In this document: positions 10,100 through 18,413 of the stretch, piece by piece
Layout: each line of letters begins with the position of its first letter
Numbering within the stretch: the first letter of the stretch is position 1
Origin: Acinetobacter sp. ASP199
GTDB lineage: Bacteria > Pseudomonadota > Gammaproteobacteria > Pseudomonadales > Moraxellaceae
Assembly: GCF_022700675.1 (NCBI RefSeq)
Contig: NZ_CP062182.1
Span: forward strand, 1,488,001 to 1,552,000
DNA: 64,000 bases
Direction of reading: 5' to 3'
The notes under the pieces: generated by a model
Seen by the model: the letters and a program-made list of their open reading frames with translations, nothing else
What the model was told of the DNA's origin: nothing
Database searches by the model: none
Made by a program: the position numbers and the translations under genes

Positions 10100-11019
10100 T
10101 GATAGCCTCCTGCATGCGGAATATTTTTCTGCACATCAAACAGATGCACAAGTGCAGGTAAAATCGCCACTAAAGATTCTTTAGCTCCTTGGCGACTACC
10201 GGGTAAGGTAAGGATCAGGCTGTTTTCGATATAACCTGCGACACCGCGGCTCAGTGCTGCATAAGGTGTACGACGTTGACCAAAACTGCGCGCAGCTTCC
10301 ATCAGTCCTGGAATTTCACGGGTTAATAAGGGTTGAATGGTTTCTATTGTCAGATCTTTAGGTCCAAGTCCCGTACCACCCACGGTCAGAATTAATGGAT
10401 AAGCATTTTTTTGCTGTTCAATTAAAGCTTGTAGCTGTTCAGGACTGTCCGGAATCACCTGATACTGGATATAGCCAAAATTGGCTTCTTCCAGAATTTC
10501 CATCACATTCTGCCCGGCTGTGTCGGCTTTCTTGCCAGATGCCACACTATCAGAAAGTACAATGACAGAGGCTGCTAAAGGTTCTTTCAGAACACGAGTG
10601 AAATGTGATTTTCCACCCTTTTTTTGCTCCAGTTTCACCTGATCTAGACATAATTCTTCCGGCTCACAATGTGGTTTCAGCATATCGTAAAGGGTTAGGC
10701 CTGCCAGACTGACTGCTGTCAGCGCTTCCATTTCCACACCCGTTGGACCAATCGTTTCTACCACCGCAGTAATCACTACATGGGCTTCTTCCAGCTCATA
10801 TTCCACATCAGCACTATAAATTGGTAGCGGATGACACAGAGGAATGAGTTCATCCGTACGTTTCGCCCCTAAAATACCCGCGATCCGGGCGGTTTTTAGA
10901 GCATCACCTTTGTCGGTATTGCCATTACGTAGCAGTTCAATGCAGTGTGGCGGCGCATGTAGAATTCCAGTCGCAACAGCAGTACGGTAACTTTCCGGCT
11001 TCATTCCGACATCTTTCAT
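10096..11019 (-). CDS. moaCB: Bifunctional MoaC-MoaB fusion, molybdenum cofactor biosynthesis
   Basis: A 307-residue fusion. Residues ~1-145 are MoaC (cyclic pyranopterin monophosphate synthase), with LIPLCHPLP, GPTGVEMEALTAVS and the terminal KKGGKSHF segments. Residues ~150-307 are MoaB/MogA-like (molybdopterin adenylylation), with VIVLSDSVASGKKADTAG and TVGGTGLGPKDLTIETIQPL. It links an early and a late pathway step in one polypeptide. The gene follows moaE by 45 bases, with GAAGGGA before the ATG. Confidence 0.92.
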   Translation of the reverse strand: MKDVGMKPESYRTAVATGILHAPPHCIELLRNGNTDKGDALKTARIAGILGAKRTDELIPLCHPLPIYSADVEYELEEAHVVITAVVETIGPTGVEMEALTAVSLAGLTLYDMLKPHCEPEELCLDQVKLEQKKGGKSHFTRVLKEPLAASVIVLSDSVASGKKADTAGQNVMEILEEANFGYIQYQVIPDSPEQLQALIEQQKNAYPLILTVGGTGLGPKDLTIETIQPLLTREIPGLMEAARSFGQRRTPYAALSRGVAGYIENSLILTLPGSRQGAKESLVAILPALVHLFDVQKNIPHAGGYQ

Positions 11020-11064
11020 GGTTTTCCCTTCTTTAATCTCTTAATTTTTTACTTAAACTTTAAT

Positions 11065-11637
11065 TTATAGCGGCCATTGATAAGCGGGAACATCTGGCTG
11101 GATTGCATGAGGAAACACTTGTTTCGATTTCTCGGCGTCACAACAGGCATGGCTATGCGTATGTGAATGTGCTCTATGATGCTGATCATTTACATCATGA
11201 TCACGCCGGATACAGCACCCTTCTACATACTGACTGCTGCCATCCATATAGAATTCTTCTTTCCAGACCGGCACTTCATGCTTGACCCGTTCCACGGCTT
11301 CTTCACAGGCCTGAAAGGCTTCACGGCGATGTGGTGCATAGGCTATGGCAATAATGGCGATATCACCGATATCCAGTGAACCAATGCGATGTACTACCCG
11401 CACATAGGAAACGCCATATTTGCTCTGAATCTCATGCTCGATTTGACGAATCATTTTTTCAGCAACAGGTGCATAAGCGGTATATTTTAGTGCCTTGACT
11501 GCCTTCCCTTCATGATGGTTACGCACCGTACCCACAAAAATTCCAATTCCGCCACATTCAGGAAAACTTTGAATAGCATCAAAAATATCCTGTTGCAGCG
11601 GTGTGTCCTGAATACGGGCAAACTGTTTAAGATCCAT
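11065..11637 (-). CDS. moaE: Molybdopterin synthase catalytic subunit MoaE with His-rich tail
   Basis: A 190-residue MoaE, started at the ATG that has AGGAGG five bases upstream (inside the end of moaD) rather than at a farther upstream codon with no such site. The core covers residues ~1-145 with GIFVGTVRNHHEGK, HRIGSLDIGDIAI, APHRREAFQACEEAVERVKH and VPVWKEEF, the MoaD-binding and catalytic Lys/Arg regions. MoaE is usually ~150 residues; here a ~40-residue tail contains HHRAHSHTHSHACC, a likely metal-chelating stretch. It converts cyclic pyranopterin to molybdopterin together with MoaD thiocarboxylate. Confidence 0.92.
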   Translation of the reverse strand: MDLKQFARIQDTPLQQDIFDAIQSFPECGGIGIFVGTVRNHHEGKAVKALKYTAYAPVAEKMIRQIEHEIQSKYGVSYVRVVHRIGSLDIGDIAIIAIAYAPHRREAFQACEEAVERVKHEVPVWKEEFYMDGSSQYVEGCCIRRDHDVNDQHHRAHSHTHSHACCDAEKSKQVFPHAIQPDVPAYQWPL

Positions 11638-11638
11638 C

Positions 11639-11905
11639 TCAGCCTCCTGCGACCGGTGATAGCAGCACCAGCGTACTGTCCTGATGCAATTGCTTCTGGC
11701 GGGAAATGATGTCTTCACCCATAGCACAGGCACAACGTTCTAATAAATTGTAGGCCTCAGGAAAAGACTGAACGACTTTATCCAGTACCTCAGCAACCAG
11801 ACTGTCTGGCTGACATTGCACGGTTAAATCTTGAGGCAACTGACGTTCGATTGCACCGAAAGACTCGATTTTGATGGTGATCGATGCTTGAAGTTCTGTG
11901 GTCAT
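11639..11905 (-). CDS. moaD: Molybdopterin synthase sulfur carrier subunit MoaD
   Basis: An 88-residue ubiquitin-like protein ending in the required Gly-Gly (LLSPVAGG), which is thiocarboxylated as sulfur donor to MoaE. It lies between moaA (one intervening base) and moaE (one intervening base). Confidence 0.92.
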   Translation of the reverse strand: MTTELQASITIKIESFGAIERQLPQDLTVQCQPDSLVAEVLDKVVQSFPEAYNLLERCACAMGEDIISRQKQLHQDSTLVLLSPVAGG

Positions 11906-11906
11906 C

Positions 11907-12968
11907 TTAGCCTCCTATCATATGCATACTGATTTTTCGGAAATTTGAAGGGGTTTTATGTGATGGATTGAACTGTTCTTGCTGAGCCTGAATGGCATCA
12001 AAGCCTGCGGCCTTGTTCCAGATATATGTATGTAATTGCTGTTGCAGAATGGGTTCTGCGAATGGCGTGCCCTGCTGTAATTGTTGAATGCTGTCTTTTA
12101 GTTTTAAGCCTTGAGCTGCAAACAGGCAGTTAAAGAATTCACCTTGCGCATTTAAACGCAGTCGATCACAGTCACCACAGAATGAATGGGTAATCGTAGA
12201 AATGATGCCGATTGGCATGCCATCAATTTGATAAGTTCGTGCCGGATTAGCAGCCTGACTTTGCCCAATTTGAACATCAAATTCTGTGGCTAACTGATCC
12301 AAAATTTCCTGCTCACTGACAATACGACTGCGTGCCCAGTTCTGGTCGCCATCTAATGGCATAAATTCAATAAAACGCAGTTCGACTTTTTCGCGTTGAG
12401 CCCAATGTACCAAAGGCAGAATCTGATCGTCATTCATACCTTTAATGAGCACTGTATTAATCTTGATAGGAAAACCAGCTTTCTGAGCAGCTTGAATACC
12501 TTCTAATACGGGTTGCAGTTTTTTTGCGGTTAGCTGTTCAAACTGTTCTGTATCCAGACTGTCCAGGCTGATATTCAGGTCATCCAGACCAGCCTGCTTT
12601 AACTCTGCGGCATATTGCTTCAAATAATGACCATTCGTGGTCATAGAAATGCGTTTCAGGCCGATTTTTTTCAGTTGTTGCAGCGCGGCAATAAAATGCA
12701 CTATCCCTTGACGCATTAAAGGTTCACCACCAGTAATGCGGATTTGTTCGATACCACGGCAAACCATAAATTCACAAAAATGATAGAGTTGTTCAAAACT
12801 GAGTAAATCTTGTTTTTTCATCCATTCCGGATGTTCTGGCATGCAATAAACACATTTAAAATTACAGCGATCCGTCACTGAAATACGCAGCTTACGTTTG
12901 TTGCGCCCGAACTGATCCTGAAATACCGGAACTAGCTCAGCCTGCTGTAAAGGATTGATGTGATTCAT
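11907..12968 (-). CDS. moaA: GTP 3',8-cyclase MoaA
   Basis: A 353-residue radical SAM enzyme making the first pterin intermediate of molybdenum cofactor from GTP. The SAM cluster motif CNFKCVYC is near residues 34-41, RITGGEP follows, the C-terminal cluster includes CGDCDRLRLN and a further Cys in FFNCLFA, and the C-terminus is the conserved Gly-Gly (HMIGG). It is the first gene of an eight-gene minus-strand operon and has a sigma-54-like site about 95 bases upstream. Confidence 0.95.
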   Translation of the reverse strand: MNHINPLQQAELVPVFQDQFGRNKRKLRISVTDRCNFKCVYCMPEHPEWMKKQDLLSFEQLYHFCEFMVCRGIEQIRITGGEPLMRQGIVHFIAALQQLKKIGLKRISMTTNGHYLKQYAAELKQAGLDDLNISLDSLDTEQFEQLTAKKLQPVLEGIQAAQKAGFPIKINTVLIKGMNDDQILPLVHWAQREKVELRFIEFMPLDGDQNWARSRIVSEQEILDQLATEFDVQIGQSQAANPARTYQIDGMPIGIISTITHSFCGDCDRLRLNAQGEFFNCLFAAQGLKLKDSIQQLQQGTPFAEPILQQQLHTYIWNKAAGFDAIQAQQEQFNPSHKTPSNFRKISMHMIGG

Positions 12969-13063
12969 TGCTTATTCCATCAGGGCCGATCATCAACTTT
13001 GTTTTTAGCCAAATATGTTGCTGACCGATGCCCTATTAAATTGCTATTGCTCTAGGGTTAAAT

Positions 13064-13079
13064 TGCAATAAGTGTTCCA
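13064..13079 (-). promoter_or_regulatory. Putative sigma-54 promoter of the moa/mod operon
   Basis: Minus-strand TGGAACACTTATTGCA has exact GG-N10-GC spacing and a perfect TTGCA -12 element; the -24 half departs from TGGCAC by one base. The predicted start near 13052 leaves an ~80-nt leader before moaA. RpoN control would tie cofactor supply to nitrogen limitation and nitrate use. Confidence 0.55.
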
Positions 13080-13195
13080 ACTTTGCGCAGAAATTGCGGT
13101 TTTTTAATATTTGAGTGCGATTTATTGGAATTTAAGAATAATAGGAGTTTGAAACAGGTGTACTGCCCTGTTTGTAAGCACTGCTCAATCAGCAC

Positions 13196-13819
13196 TTAGA
13201 GAAAATGCAGTTGCTGATGCTGCTGTAACTCATCGAGGGAGTTAATGCTGTGAAAAAACAGTGCGTGATTTTTAAATCGCGCCATTTGCATGTGCATTTT
13301 TGCAAAACAGTGCCTTAAACTGCGCTGATTTTGCTCAATATGCTGCTGTAAAGTTGGCAGCCTGCTGCGTTTTAACAGACAGAATGGATATAAGGCTGTG
13401 TCATTAATTTCTACCACTGCAACTTCACAACGTGGATCTCGTTGCATCGCCCGGTGTAATCTAGAAATAACCTTTTTTGGAATGTAAGTTACATCGCATG
13501 GTACAAATAGCACATAGTCTGACTGCACATGGGACCATGCGCTTTTCATGCCCATTAAGGGTCCCTGAAAGCCCGGTTCATCATCCTGAAAATAACGAAT
13601 CGATGGAATCAAACGTTTATAGATAGAGTGATCCCGGTGGCTGTTGATCCAGACTTGTCTTACACGGGATCTAAGTTGCTGATGAATCTTGATCAGTTGA
13701 ATTTCATCATCAAACTTTTGCAGCAGCTTGTTCATGCCATTCATTCGACGCGCCTGGCCACCGGCCAGGATGACTAAATCGGTGGGTGGATAATTTATAT
13801 TCTTATGGATTCTTTTCAT
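13196..13819 (-). CDS. mobA: Molybdenum cofactor guanylyltransferase (MobA-like)
   Basis: A 207-residue nucleotidyltransferase, started at the ATG that overlaps the nitrate reductase stop (TAATG) with GGAG upstream; a TTG seven codons earlier is less likely. The N-terminal LVILAGGQARRMNGMNKLLQ matches the LAGG-x-RM-x-K nucleotide-binding loop of MobA, though the usual D-K-A-L is replaced by N-K-L-L. GPLMGMKSA and FVPCDVTYIP (metal-binding Asp) follow. It would attach GMP to molybdopterin, giving the bis-MGD form that the adjacent nitrate reductase requires. Confidence 0.85.
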   Translation of the reverse strand: MKRIHKNINYPPTDLVILAGGQARRMNGMNKLLQKFDDEIQLIKIHQQLRSRVRQVWINSHRDHSIYKRLIPSIRYFQDDEPGFQGPLMGMKSAWSHVQSDYVLFVPCDVTYIPKKVISRLHRAMQRDPRCEVAVVEINDTALYPFCLLKRSRLPTLQQHIEQNQRSLRHCFAKMHMQMARFKNHALFFHSINSLDELQQHQQLHFL

Positions 13820-16596
13820 TATACGGACTCCGTCTGGCAAGCTTTAATCAGGCCACGAATTTCAGGTAAGCAGGAACCGCAGTTGCCGCCGGCTTTTAAA
13901 CATGCAGTCACTTGTTTTTCATTGGTGATATTTTTTTCTTTAATGGTCTGGATAATACGGTTTTTACCGACTTTGAAACAGCTGCATACGAGCGCACCTT
14001 CATTATTGCTCATCGAGATTGCCTGACCAGCGAGTAATGCCTTACGGTGCATGGCACTAAGACGTTCACGCTGAAACAGCCCCGATAACCAGTCACGATC
14101 TGGCAGCAGCTCTTTTGGTGCAATATACAGGCTGGCAATCAGCTTGCCGTCCTGCAACACCAAGCTATGACTGATATGCGCGGTCTGGTCCTCCAGATTC
14201 AGCCATTCAAAGTCCTCTTCAGTAAAAGGCAATAAGCTTTTCAACTGCTGGGTGGTGGTATTGAATTTCTGGCGATCCGCAATTTCATAACGTGTTGCAC
14301 GAATGGCTTTGACCTTGGTCCACCAGATACTCTTATCAATGAACGGCTGCACATAATTTTCAAAGCCTTCACGCACATACAGCACACCCTGCCACTGGAT
14401 ATGGAATGGCTGGATCAACACAGGCGTGTGCTTGAATTCTGGTTCACCGGAAATGGCATCGACGACTGGATTGACCAGCTTGCCGACACGGGCATCTGAC
14501 GCAACTTGATCATTCCAGTGAATTGAGGCAAAGACCTGACCACGACGGATATTATCACTGACCTGAGCACGTAAAATACATTGTCCCCATTCAGAACGCA
14601 CTTCGACCAGTTCAGCATCTTGAATCCCATATTTCAGTGCATCATTTGGGTGAATTTCGCAGTAAGGTTCAGCCCGATGCGTACTCAGATTTGCAGACAG
14701 ACCGGTACGGCTCATGGTATGCCACTGGTCACGAATCCGGCCAGTATTTAAAATCAAAGGATATTCACTAGAAACCTGATTCACGGGATCAATTGCAGTT
14801 GTGGCAATAAACTTGGCTTTAGCATCAGCATGACTAAATTGACCTTGGGCAAATAATCGGGCTACAGATTTAGCAGGTTGCTGTTTATCCCAAACTGGCC
14901 ATTGCACGGGTTCCAGGTTGTCATATTCTTCTGCAGTTAAATTGCTCAAGCCTTGCAGGTTAAAATAACGGAAATATGGGTTTTCGGTACGCTGAGAAAT
15001 TTCTGCATTTTGATAGGCAGAAAGCCCGGCATGTTCCTGAAATATTTCATGGCTAGTGTTGAAATCAAAACCACTAAAGCCCATGTGCTTCGCCACCTGT
15101 GCAATGGCCCACCAGTCGGCTTTGGCTTTACCCGGCGCATCTAAAAAGGCATGTTGCCGTGAAATGCGGCGTTCCGAATTGGTTACCGTGCCATCTTTTT
15201 CTCCCCAGCCTAAAGCTGGAAGTAATACATCAGCATATTGAGTGGTATCGGTCTCCTGACAGATATCAGACACCACGACGAATTCACATTTATCCAGCGC
15301 ACGTTTCACCTGATCGGCATCGGGCAGGCTGACGACCGGATTGGTGGCCATGATCCAGATCGCTTTGATCTTGCCGCTTTCGACAGCCTGAAATAAATCG
15401 ACCGCTTTTAAGCCGGCCTGAGTCGCAATCGTAGGACTTTGCCAGAAGTTTTGCACCAGCTGTTGATGCCCGGGGTTTTCTAAATCCAGATGAGCCGCCA
15501 GCATATTGGCCAGACCACCCACCTCTCGTCCACCCATGGCATTCGGCTGGCCTGTCATAGAGAATGGAGCTGCACCGAGTTTACCGATTTTTCCAGTCAA
15601 TAAATGACAGTTAATAATGCTGTTGGCTTTATCTACTCCTCGTGAAGATTGGTTTACCCCCATAGAGAACAAAGTCATGACTTTGTCAGTCTGGGCGAAT
15701 TTTTCAAAGAATTGAATCAGCTTGACAGCTGAAATACCGGTGCGTGCAGCGACATCATCAATAAATGCTTCTGAAGCACTGCTCGTCAATACCTGTTCCA
15801 AGCCTTGTGTATGTGCAGCAACAAATTCCTGATCTACATAACCATGCTGGTATAAGTACTGTAATAGACCATTAAACAGTGCAACGTCTTGCCCTGGCAG
15901 TACAGGCAGATGCAAATCCGCTGCTTCACAGGTACTGGTAAAGCGCGGATCAACCACAACCACAAACAGATCACGCTGTTCCTTGGCTTTCATAATGCGC
16001 TGGTACAGCACCGGATGGCACCATGCGGTATTGGAACCGACCAGTACAACCATATCGTTATGTTCAAAATCTTCGTAGCTGGCTGGAACCAGATCTTCAC
16101 CAAAGGCACGCTTATGTGCAGCTACAGCTGAGGACATACACAGACGTGAATTCGTATCAATATTTGCTGTGCCGAGATAGCCTTTGACGAACTTGTTGAC
16201 TACATAATAGTCTTCGGTCAACAGCTGACCGGAGACATAAAAGGCAATACTGTCACGACCATACTGGTCAATGTATTGCTGGAATTTATGAGCAATCGTT
16301 GAAGTTGCAGTATCCCAATCAGTGACTTCACGCAGATCTTTCCGACCCAGTATTGGCTGCAGTAAACGGGTTTCCAGTCCCAAAGTATCTGCCAGATTAC
16401 TACCTTTGATGCATAACTTGCCGAAATTGGAAGGATGATTCACATCACCTTCAATCGTCACTTTTTGACCTAATAGCGTTTGACTCACATGCGCTGTAAC
16501 GCCACAACCTACGCCACAGTATGGGCAAGTAGTTTGGGTAGTTTTAGTTTGTAATTCTGTGGAGCTATGCAGTTCAACCACTGGGATACTATTCAT
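13819..16596 (-). CDS. nasA: Assimilatory nitrate reductase catalytic subunit
   Basis: A 925-residue molybdopterin oxidoreductase of the NasA type. The N-terminal [4Fe-4S] motif is CPYCGVGC...GKLCIKG (~residues 24-63). The bis-MGD body contains SRLCMSSA, TGQPNAMGGREVGG and NTGRIRDQWHTMSRTG. Residues ~865-920 form a BFD-like [2Fe-2S] domain (CSCFKVGKN...CLKAGGNCGSCLPEI), as in Klebsiella NasA. It reduces cytoplasmic nitrate to nitrite. No signal peptide is present. Electron supply probably comes from the fused NirD/FAD reductase encoded upstream. mobA follows with overlapping stop and start. Confidence 0.93.
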   Translation of the reverse strand: MNSIPVVELHSSTELQTKTTQTTCPYCGVGCGVTAHVSQTLLGQKVTIEGDVNHPSNFGKLCIKGSNLADTLGLETRLLQPILGRKDLREVTDWDTATSTIAHKFQQYIDQYGRDSIAFYVSGQLLTEDYYVVNKFVKGYLGTANIDTNSRLCMSSAVAAHKRAFGEDLVPASYEDFEHNDMVVLVGSNTAWCHPVLYQRIMKAKEQRDLFVVVVDPRFTSTCEAADLHLPVLPGQDVALFNGLLQYLYQHGYVDQEFVAAHTQGLEQVLTSSASEAFIDDVAARTGISAVKLIQFFEKFAQTDKVMTLFSMGVNQSSRGVDKANSIINCHLLTGKIGKLGAAPFSMTGQPNAMGGREVGGLANMLAAHLDLENPGHQQLVQNFWQSPTIATQAGLKAVDLFQAVESGKIKAIWIMATNPVVSLPDADQVKRALDKCEFVVVSDICQETDTTQYADVLLPALGWGEKDGTVTNSERRISRQHAFLDAPGKAKADWWAIAQVAKHMGFSGFDFNTSHEIFQEHAGLSAYQNAEISQRTENPYFRYFNLQGLSNLTAEEYDNLEPVQWPVWDKQQPAKSVARLFAQGQFSHADAKAKFIATTAIDPVNQVSSEYPLILNTGRIRDQWHTMSRTGLSANLSTHRAEPYCEIHPNDALKYGIQDAELVEVRSEWGQCILRAQVSDNIRRGQVFASIHWNDQVASDARVGKLVNPVVDAISGEPEFKHTPVLIQPFHIQWQGVLYVREGFENYVQPFIDKSIWWTKVKAIRATRYEIADRQKFNTTTQQLKSLLPFTEEDFEWLNLEDQTAHISHSLVLQDGKLIASLYIAPKELLPDRDWLSGLFQRERLSAMHRKALLAGQAISMSNNEGALVCSCFKVGKNRIIQTIKEKNITNEKQVTACLKAGGNCGSCLPEIRGLIKACQTESV

Positions 16597-16702
16597 TGCT
16601 GCTGTGCTCCTTAATCATCTAAATTCACTTAACTCGCCAAATCTTTGATATCTAGCTTTTACAGGTGTGATTTAAATTTTTTCTATGTCTCAAAAGCTTT
16701 AA

Positions 16703-16769
16703 TCCTCCCCAACCCTCCTTTAGCAAAGGAGGGAGGTTCCCCTCTTTTTCAAAGAGGGGTTGGGGGAGA
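16703..16769. repeat. Cloverleaf-like palindromic repeat between nirD fusion and nasA
   Basis: An outer imperfect stem (CTCCCCAACC paired with GGTTGGGGGAG) encloses two 9-bp perfect hairpins: CCCTCCTTT-AGC-AAAGGAGGG (16713-16733) and CCCCTCTTT-TTC-AAAGAGGGG (16739-16759). The three-way-junction form resembles dispersed REP/MITE-type intergenic repeats. It lies within the operon between two genes read on the minus strand and could affect mRNA processing or relative expression. Confidence 0.8.
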
Positions 16770-16778
16770 ATTATCCGA

Positions 16779-18389
16779 TTAACCTGCTTTTTTCAATGCA
16801 AAATCCCGACCAAAAAGCAGTTTATTTCGAATCGAAGTGATCGGTGTCTGATCGGCAATCAGCTCGGCATACCATGCACCATCTTCAGTATCGCCAAACA
16901 ATACTGTCCCAATAACTCTATCTTTTTGAATAATAATGCGTTTATAGATTTGACGTTTCTCGTCATTTAGCACGATATCTTCAAAATCATCCTTGGGCTC
17001 GAAGTCACCTGCCGAGAATACATCACAGCCACTCACTTTTAATTGGGTTGGTACAGTTGGAGCCTTAAACATCAGACTGCCATGCTCGGCCAGATGTGAT
17101 GCACAAATGAACGCCTGGCCCCAAAGTGGTTCAACCAGACCAAAAGTTTGACCTCGATGTTCAATACATTCACCCACAGCATAAATACTTGGGTCAAAAG
17201 TCTGCATAGTGTCATTGACCAATACACCACGGTTACAACGCAAGCCCGCGCTTTGGGCTAAAGCCATATTTGGACGGATCCCCACGGCGAAGACCACCAG
17301 ATCAGCATCCAGTACAGTGCCGTCTTTGAGTTTGACTTGAGTCACATGACCATTTTCACCGACCAAACTTTCGGTATTGGCTTCGGTCAGGATACAGATG
17401 CCCTTCTGTTCAATTGCTGTTTTCAGCATCTGGCTAGCTTTACTGTCCAGCTGACGGTCCATAATGCGGTCTGTTAAGTGCAACACCGTCACATTCATGC
17501 CTTGCTGTTTCAGGCCATACGCCGCTTCCAGCCCTAAAAGTCCTCCGCCAATGACGACAGCATTTTTCCGGGTCTTGCAGTAATCCAGCATGGTATTGAC
17601 ATCATAAATATCACGGAAGCTGAGTACGCCTTTTAAATCACTACCTGGAATTGGTGGAACAAATGGTTTGGAACCGGTTGCCAAAATCAGGCGATCATAA
17701 CTGATCACTTCACCTTTATCGGTATAAACATGTTTACGCGGACGATCAATGCGGACTGCCGGATCGCCGGCAATCAGGCGAATGCCTTTGTCGGCATACC
17801 AGGCATGCGGATGCAGCATAATGTCATCTATCGTTTTCTCGCCGGACAATACTGGTGACAGCATGATGCGGTTGTAATTCCCCCAAGGCTCTTCACCAAT
17901 TACGGTAATTTCATAGCGGTCTGGCGCCATATCTAGCAGATCCTCCAGACAGCGCATGCCTGCCAGACCATTACCGATCAGTACCAGTTTCATTTTTTCA
18001 GGCGAAACGCCGTTATTGGTGATATAGGTTTTTTGTGGCACTGGACTAATCCAGACTTTGCCACTCTCAATCTTGCTTGGAAAAACCAGCAGCTTCTGGT
18101 CTTTATCTTCCAGGCAGCGACCAGTTGCCAGACTAAAATGCTGCTTGTAAATCGGTGAAGCCACTACGCGCTCACCTTGCAGATCGCCCAGAATCCCGCG
18201 TGACATCACAAATGCTTTACTAAAAGGATCCTGGTTACTCAGCGCATAAACACGCTTTTCATGACCGACACGGAACAAAGCAATTTGCTGATCTTCCAGC
18301 AATGCCGCTACACCTGTATTTGGGATAATGTCATCCAGTGCACACACTTCAACCCAATTCAGTTCATTCATATCTTTTAAAATGGTCAT
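16779..18389 (-). CDS. nirD: NirD-like domain fused to NAD(P)H/FAD oxidoreductase
   Basis: A 536-residue fusion. Residues ~8-115 resemble the nitrite reductase small subunit NirD, a Rieske-fold domain without the Cys/His cluster ligands (none are seen here). Residues ~130-530 form an FAD-dependent pyridine nucleotide reductase, with FAD motif LVLIGNGLAGMRCLEDLL, NAD motif VVIGGGLLGLEAAYGL and TMQTFDPSIYAVGECIEH. This resembles the N-terminal half of NirB and Klebsiella NasC, the NADH-linked electron donor of NasA. It probably serves as NirB partner and/or nitrate reductase electron donor. Start supported by AAGGAAG. Confidence 0.85.
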   Translation of the reverse strand: MTILKDMNELNWVEVCALDDIIPNTGVAALLEDQQIALFRVGHEKRVYALSNQDPFSKAFVMSRGILGDLQGERVVASPIYKQHFSLATGRCLEDKDQKLLVFPSKIESGKVWISPVPQKTYITNNGVSPEKMKLVLIGNGLAGMRCLEDLLDMAPDRYEITVIGEEPWGNYNRIMLSPVLSGEKTIDDIMLHPHAWYADKGIRLIAGDPAVRIDRPRKHVYTDKGEVISYDRLILATGSKPFVPPIPGSDLKGVLSFRDIYDVNTMLDYCKTRKNAVVIGGGLLGLEAAYGLKQQGMNVTVLHLTDRIMDRQLDSKASQMLKTAIEQKGICILTEANTESLVGENGHVTQVKLKDGTVLDADLVVFAVGIRPNMALAQSAGLRCNRGVLVNDTMQTFDPSIYAVGECIEHRGQTFGLVEPLWGQAFICASHLAEHGSLMFKAPTVPTQLKVSGCDVFSAGDFEPKDDFEDIVLNDEKRQIYKRIIIQKDRVIGTVLFGDTEDGAWYAELIADQTPITSIRNKLLFGRDFALKKAG

Positions 18390-18413
18390 ATTCTTTCTTC
18401 CTTATGCTTTGAA

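Noticed and set aside
13141..13195. Hairpin AAACAGG/CCTGTTT after mobA as terminator
   Set aside because: Short stem and no T-run on the minus strand; not enough to call.
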